A stretch of 9,822 bases of DNA. Origin: Treponema sp. Lineage in GTDB: Bacteria; Spirochaetota; Spirochaetia; Treponematales; Breznakiellaceae. The stretch covers positions 1 through 9,822 of the forward strand of contig JAIRUO010000019.1 of the NCBI GenBank assembly GCA_031254385.1. The letters run 5' to 3'. The notes beneath the pieces were generated by a model, which saw only the letters and a program-made list of their open reading frames with translations, did not search any database and was not told the origin of the DNA. Below are positions 6,489 through 9,822 of the stretch, piece by piece (the first letter of the stretch is position 1; the number at the start of each line of letters is the position of its first letter). A program made the translations under genes and the position numbers.

Positions 6489-8009
6489 ATGTCAAAACAA
6501 CGTGTGTTTTTAAGCGGGGCTACCGGCACTATGGGCTTTCCGACTATGAAAGCCCTATTGGAAGATGCGGACGAAATAGAGCTGGTTGTACTGGCCCGTC
6601 CGTCTGAAACAAACAAAAAAACCATGGGGGCGTTTTCCGGTATCCCCAGCCTGAGTATTGTATGGGGCGACTTAACCAACTACGAAGATGTAAAAAACTG
6701 TGTCAAGAATGCAGACCTGGTACTGCATGTAGGCGGTTTTGTATCACCCAAGGCGGACTATTATCCTCAACAGACAATGCAAGTTAATTACGGCTCCACG
6801 ACCAATATAGTCAGGGCTATCAAAGATTTGGGACAGGCAGAGAAGACACGGTTGGTGTTTATCAGTTCGGTAGCCGTAACAGGCGATCGTATGCCGCCTA
6901 TTCATTGGGGGCGGGTCGGAGATCCAATCAAGCCAGCTGTCTTTGATTATTATGCCGTGAGCAAAACCGGCGGGGAACGGTGTGTGGCCGAGTCTGGCTT
7001 GCCCTATTGGACCAGCCTACGGCAAACAGGCATCATGGGACCCGCCATGGCTGGCATTGAAGACGCGATCATGTTTCATAACGGCCTTGATAATGTGTTG
7101 GAATATATCTCTGACCGGGACTCGGCATTACTACTTCGCAATCTCTGTAAGAAAGAACGCCAGGGTGTGTTGGGCAGTAATTTCTGGGGGCACATTTTTA
7201 ATATAGGCGGTGGCACCAGCTGCAGGGTGAGTACATTTGATTTGTACACAAAGCTTTTCAGATATATTGGCATAACCAATCTTTCTTATCTGATGGATTC
7301 CAAATGGTGCGCCACTCGTAATTTCCACGGACAGTATTACCTTGATTCAGATAAACTCAACGATATTTTGCAGTTCCGCAACGATAGCATGGAATACTTC
7401 TATGCGGCATATCTTAAAGTCCTCGGCGGTATTACCACAGCGGCAAAAACCATTACTAAGCTGCCGGGCGGACAAAAGCTGATGGGCAGTATACTAAAAA
7501 AGCGTTTCACCAAATTACTGCGAACTGAGCATGGCACCTTACGCTTTGTAGAAAATAATATGCAAGACCATATTGCCTCTTATTGGGGTTCAAGAGAAGC
7601 GTACGAGGCCATCCCGCCGTTAGATGAATTTAAGCCTTTTTCGGATTGGAATACGGTCATACACATTGATCACGGATATGACGAGGACAAGCCAGAAGCG
7701 GAATTGAACCTGCATGACATAAAAGAAGCCACCAAATTTCGTGGCGGAGAATGTCTGTCAGGTGATATGAAAACCGGAAACTGGACAGAAAAACTTAAAT
7801 TCCGCTGCGCTTTTGGGCATGAATTTGAGGCAAGCCCCCGGCTAGTACTGGAAGGCGGGCATTGGTGCCCGGTGTGTGCAAGGGAAGGCTGGAACTACTA
7901 TGAGCGTGCCAAAGTTGATCCCTTCTTTGCCCAGGTATGGTATCCGCTGCACGATAAAAATGAAAAAGAGTGGGAGTACCAGAAAACGCTTTTCTTTCTT
8001 GATATTTAG
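6489..8009 (+). CDS. NAD-dependent epimerase/dehydratase-like protein with C-terminal zinc-ribbon-like module
   Basis: A 506-residue protein. The N-terminal part is an extended short-chain dehydrogenase (SDR): dinucleotide loop SGATGTMG (9-16), GDL (60-62), HVGG (80-83), active-site region ISSVAVTG (125-132), and YxxxK as Y155/K159; S127 probably completes the triad. FNIGGGTS (237-244) fits the substrate end of the fold. The C-terminal ~100 residues go beyond a normal epimerase (~310-350 residues) and contain C440-x3-H444 and C460-x2-C463 in RCAFGHEF...HWCPVC, a treble-clef or zinc-ribbon pattern. The natural substrate (a nucleotide sugar, sterol-like or other alcohol) cannot be told. An AAGAGGA (6477-6483) 5 bases before the ATG fixes the start. 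The 30-base gap after the GH3 gene, without a terminator, suggests co-transcription. Confidence 0.85.
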   Translation: MSKQRVFLSGATGTMGFPTMKALLEDADEIELVVLARPSETNKKTMGAFSGIPSLSIVWGDLTNYEDVKNCVKNADLVLHVGGFVSPKADYYPQQTMQVNYGSTTNIVRAIKDLGQAEKTRLVFISSVAVTGDRMPPIHWGRVGDPIKPAVFDYYAVSKTGGERCVAESGLPYWTSLRQTGIMGPAMAGIEDAIMFHNGLDNVLEYISDRDSALLLRNLCKKERQGVLGSNFWGHIFNIGGGTSCRVSTFDLYTKLFRYIGITNLSYLMDSKWCATRNFHGQYYLDSDKLNDILQFRNDSMEYFYAAYLKVLGGITTAAKTITKLPGGQKLMGSILKKRFTKLLRTEHGTLRFVENNMQDHIASYWGSREAYEAIPPLDEFKPFSDWNTVIHIDHGYDEDKPEAELNLHDIKEATKFRGGECLSGDMKTGNWTEKLKFRCAFGHEFEASPRLVLEGGHWCPVCAREGWNYYERAKVDPFFAQVWYPLHDKNEKEWEYQKTLFFLDI

Positions 8010-8054
8010 TTTTTGAGGCAATACGTTATATTGAGAGTATTGAGGAGCTACATT

Positions 8055-8225
8055 ATGATAAAAGACAGGCGAATTGCCATTACTTTCCGGTTAATCTGCT
8101 TCTTAGGCTGATGTATTACACAATACAGAGTAATATTTTAGCGCTTTTTATGTTTGGCTTTTTGTTGGTAAAAACAATTATGGGCTATGCCCGGGAAGGC
8201 AAGTATGGAGAGACGGCCAGTGCCG
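8055..8225 (+). pseudogene. Truncated, frameshifted 5' remnant of a membrane protein gene (Pr6Pr-like)
   Basis: A good ribosome site (GAGGAG, 8042-8047) sits 7 bases before the ATG at 8055, but that frame ends after 18 codons (MIKDRRIAITFRLICFLG) at a TGA (8109-8111). In another frame the protein continues as LMYYTIQSNILALFMFGFLLVKT... from 8108, so a one-base change near 8100-8108 has split it. The joined text, a basic start then hydrophobic helix, then YYTIQSN, then helix, resembles the first two membrane segments of Pr6Pr-family membrane proteins; this is from memory of the family. The similarity fades around AREGKYGETASAAE (to about 8225), where the opposite-strand lipoprotein gene begins to take over. 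Only the 5' end is left. It follows the epimerase gene by 45 bases and may have been the third gene of that unit. Confidence 0.5.
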
Positions 8226-9255
8226 CTGAAGTAAGTATATATGCTACACTAACAACGATGTCATTTTCTATTGAGAACCTAACCCAACGGTATGATTCTC
8301 CGCCATCTCCTCCCCACATATATATTAAGTCTTCTCCATCTTTGCGCCAATAGCTACTGCCGAATGCTGCTATTATATCTTCAGAGTAAGCCCCGATGAT
8401 GGGCATTGTAAATCTATCCAGATTTCTTTTTGCAACAACATCAACATACATTTGACCGCCGCTAGAAAAAACATAATACCTGTGTATAAAGTCTTCGTAG
8501 CTTATCTCCCTGATGCCTGTTAAATAACCTTGCCCTTCATACCTTTTCCCGTCAGAATAATCTATTATTTCATCTTTTATCGGTTCGCCGTATATGGCTA
8601 TAACTGCGTTTTCATCGTCTATATCACTCTGAAATATAATGCCATTTAATACTTCATTATGTATAAAATCTTTAAGCTTGTTTTCATAAGACGATTCGAT
8701 GTTTCGTCTTTCCAAGACTTCTTCCATAGTCCTTTTATAGAATGTAAAATGAACTCCAGATGCTTTAAACTGTAAACTACGGGCATCCAACTTATCAATA
8801 GAAATGGCGGCCCCTGATGAAAGAAAATAAGCATTTAGGTAATACTCGAAATTGTTGCTTTTGTCTGCATCATCTATGATTAGTTTATTTTCTTCTATTT
8901 TATACGGATAAAAATTTTCATCAATAAGACTGTCATCTAGATCGAATTCCCTTATATATAGAATATCATCATTTGTAAATTTTATCTCTATAGATGAAAA
9001 AGCATTACCCATAAACCATGTCCCTATAATGTCCTCTTGAGAATAGATTGTTTGGTTTACTATAACGGGAATATAAGGCTCTATGATGTTTACCTGGGGA
9101 ACAATATCGGGCATTATGACTGGTTCTTGAAAAGGTTTGCCTTCGGCTATTTCTAATTTAATATAGGCTCGCCTTTGTTCGGCTTTGTTTTGGGCCTGCT
9201 TTTGGCAGCTACAGAAAGCGACTATTAGTGCTATAATAAGCAAAAATTTATTCAT
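8185..9255 (-). CDS. Lipoprotein with lipocalin-like N-terminal part, function unknown
   Basis: 356 residues from the ATG at 9253-9255, which has GGAGGA (9261-9266) 5 bases upstream. The longer frame back to 9369 has no ribosome site and would bury the signal peptide. MNKFLLIIALIVAFCSC is a clear lipoprotein signal, with C17 the probable lipidated residue. Residues ~75-160 (DIIGTWFMGNAFSSIEIKF...) have the GTW start and alternating strands of small lipocalin-like beta barrels. A second region (~205-340) contains YGEPIKDE, GYLTGIRE and WGGDGGESYRWVRF, and may be a compact alpha/beta domain; I do not recognise it. The last ~15 residues (SAALAVSPYLPSRA) are encoded antisense to the membrane-gene remnant, so the natural C-terminus was perhaps shorter. 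AT-rich; probably periplasmic-facing or surface-attached. Confidence 0.8.
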   Translation of the reverse strand: MNKFLLIIALIVAFCSCQKQAQNKAEQRRAYIKLEIAEGKPFQEPVIMPDIVPQVNIIEPYIPVIVNQTIYSQEDIIGTWFMGNAFSSIEIKFTNDDILYIREFDLDDSLIDENFYPYKIEENKLIIDDADKSNNFEYYLNAYFLSSGAAISIDKLDARSLQFKASGVHFTFYKRTMEEVLERRNIESSYENKLKDFIHNEVLNGIIFQSDIDDENAVIAIYGEPIKDEIIDYSDGKRYEGQGYLTGIREISYEDFIHRYYVFSSGGQMYVDVVAKRNLDRFTMPIIGAYSEDIIAAFGSSYWRKDGEDLIYMWGGDGGESYRWVRFSIENDIVVSVAYILTSAALAVSPYLPSRA

Positions 9256-9330
9256 GGCCTTCCTCCGGCTGTTTGATAAAGGGTTTCTATATATAAAGAT
9301 AATGGGTTCGGAAAGGAAAGTCAGGCTTTT

Positions 9331-9402
9331 ATAAATGAAAAATGAAAAGTCCCCCTTTCTTCTTCTCATTTCTAATCCATAACCCCTAATCCCTAATCAT
9401 TT
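9331..9402. repeat. Degenerate A/T-rich heptamer-like intergenic repeat
   Basis: The plus strand holds AAATGAAAAATGAAAAGT (9333-9350) and then TCTAATCCATAACCCCTAAT followed by CCCTAATCATTTTTT. The CCCTAAT/CCTAATC unit recurs at about 7-base spacing (9371-9399). It lies between the divergent lipoprotein and ABC permease genes. The remaining intergenic sequence (9256-9550) shows no other gene. Confidence 0.45.
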
Positions 9403-9454
9403 TTTATGACTTTCTTTTAGTTCATCTTGGTTTCTAAAGGTATTATCCAAATTT

Positions 9455-9497
9455 TTGTTGTTTTTCGTGTTGGCTGAATATATGTTCATTATATATT
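9455..9497 (+). promoter_or_regulatory. Candidate promoter(s) for the ABC permease gene
   Basis: Two sigma70-like pairs fit: TTGTTG (9455-9460) with TATATG (9479-9484) at 18-base spacing, and TTGGCT (9470-9475) with TATATT (9492-9497) at 16-base spacing. Both precede the ATG at 9551 by about 55-70 bases. The region is generally AT-rich, so chance matches are likely. Confidence 0.3.
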
Positions 9498-9550
9498 GAA
9501 GTATTAGGGATTTTGCCATTGGCTGATAACAAAATTGGAGAATATCATTA

Positions 9551-9822
9551 ATGAGAAAAAGAAAAAAACGATGGACAAAAGATGATACCCAGTTTTCGTT
9601 GCTCGCGCTTCCAACCACTATTTGGTACCTGCTGTTTTGCTATTTGCCCATGTTTGGAGTGGTTCTTGCTTTCAAAGAATTTCGCATAAGCGGCAGTTTT
9701 ATAAAAAGCGTCTTTGAAAGCCGGTGGGTCGGGTTTAGTAACTTTGCATTCCTTTTTGGGAACCGTGATATTTGGATGATAATCCGTAATACTCTTGGGT
9801 ATAACGCGGTGATGATCGTACT
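9551..9822 (+). CDS. LplB-type ABC sugar transporter permease, N-terminal part (3' end outside window)
   Basis: The first 90 codons of a binding-protein-dependent permease. A basic cytoplasmic start (MRKRKKRWTKDD) leads into the first membrane helix (about 15-41, including LALPTTIWYLLFCYLPMFG), then FKEFRI (41-46), the periplasmic WVGFSNFAFLFG (59-70) and IIRNTLGYN (77-85). This layout is typical of LplB/YteP-like permeases (MalF class), which pair with a YtcP/LplC permease and a large solute-binding lipoprotein to import oligosaccharides; those genes would be expected just right of the window. GGAG (9537-9540) lies 10 bases before the ATG. The substrate cannot be told from here. Confidence 0.85.
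   Translation, partial: MRKRKKRWTKDDTQFSLLALPTTIWYLLFCYLPMFGVVLAFKEFRISGSFIKSVFESRWVGFSNFAFLFGNRDIWMIIRNTLGYNAVMIV

Noticed and set aside
8019..8042. Inverted repeat CAATAC...GTATTG after the epimerase gene as terminator
   Set aside because: Only 6 bp, a 12-base loop, and no T-run; it is followed instead by a ribosome site.
8111..8353. 80-codon plus-strand frame taken as a whole gene
   Set aside because: Only the first part (to about 8225) looks like membrane protein; the rest is the antisense of the lipoprotein. It is better described as a gene remnant.
9256..9369. Upstream extension of the second lipoprotein to the start at 9369
   Set aside because: No ribosome site there, and it would place a charged segment before a clean lipoprotein signal that has its own GGAGGA.
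9397..9618. 73-codon minus-strand frame
   Set aside because: Overlaps the start of the ABC permease in antisense, has no ribosome site and no recognisable features.

Overview
The window looks like a piece of a spirochaete chromosome, most probably a termite-gut-type Treponema. This is inferred from gene content. There is a lipoprotein with a loose spirochaetal lipobox and ~25-residue 'FTMNGG-I--NTA-GGGGV' repeats, a second lipoprotein, a cytoplasmic family 3 glycoside hydrolase, and the start of an LplB-type sugar ABC permease. Base composition is a patchwork by eye. The glycosidase and epimerase genes are GC-rich, while the cysteine-peptidase-like locus and the second lipoprotein gene are AT-rich, so the accessory parts may have arrived separately.

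Layout. 1-921 (+): C-terminal 306 codons of a B12-binding-type radical SAM protein, carrying a small in-frame palindromic repeat. 953-2113 (-): convergent gene for a beta-helix-type surface lipoprotein with tandem repeats; a 17-G homopolymer lies ~77 bp upstream of its start, where a promoter would be. 2327-2350: intrinsic terminator on the minus strand. 2386-4329 (-): a small unknown protein gene behind a papain/C39-like cysteine-peptidase-type gene whose reading frame appears split by a one-base shift. 4374-8009 (+): two-gene unit of a GH3 beta-glycosidase and an NAD-dependent epimerase/dehydratase-like protein with a fused C-terminal zinc-ribbon-like module. 8055-~8225 (+): frameshifted and truncated 5' remnant of a membrane-protein gene (Pr6Pr-like). 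8185-9255 (-): a lipoprotein gene whose 3' end runs antisense into that remnant. 9331-9402: degenerate heptamer-like intergenic repeat. 9551-9822 (+): first 90 codons of an ABC sugar permease, cut by the window edge.

How the genes may work together. The GH3 enzyme has no signal peptide and so should hydrolyse oligosaccharides already imported. The ABC permease at the right end is of the kind that imports such sugars, but the two are separated by an antisense lipoprotein gene and are not one operon. The two lipoproteins are probably envelope-exposed. The features most worth a second look are the poly-G tract (possible transcriptional phase variation, as known for tpr genes of T. pallidum), the epimerase/zinc-ribbon fusion, the frameshifted peptidase-like gene with its small partner, and the gene-remnant junction near 8225. 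No rRNA, tRNA, CRISPR array, transposase or complete insertion sequence was recognised.
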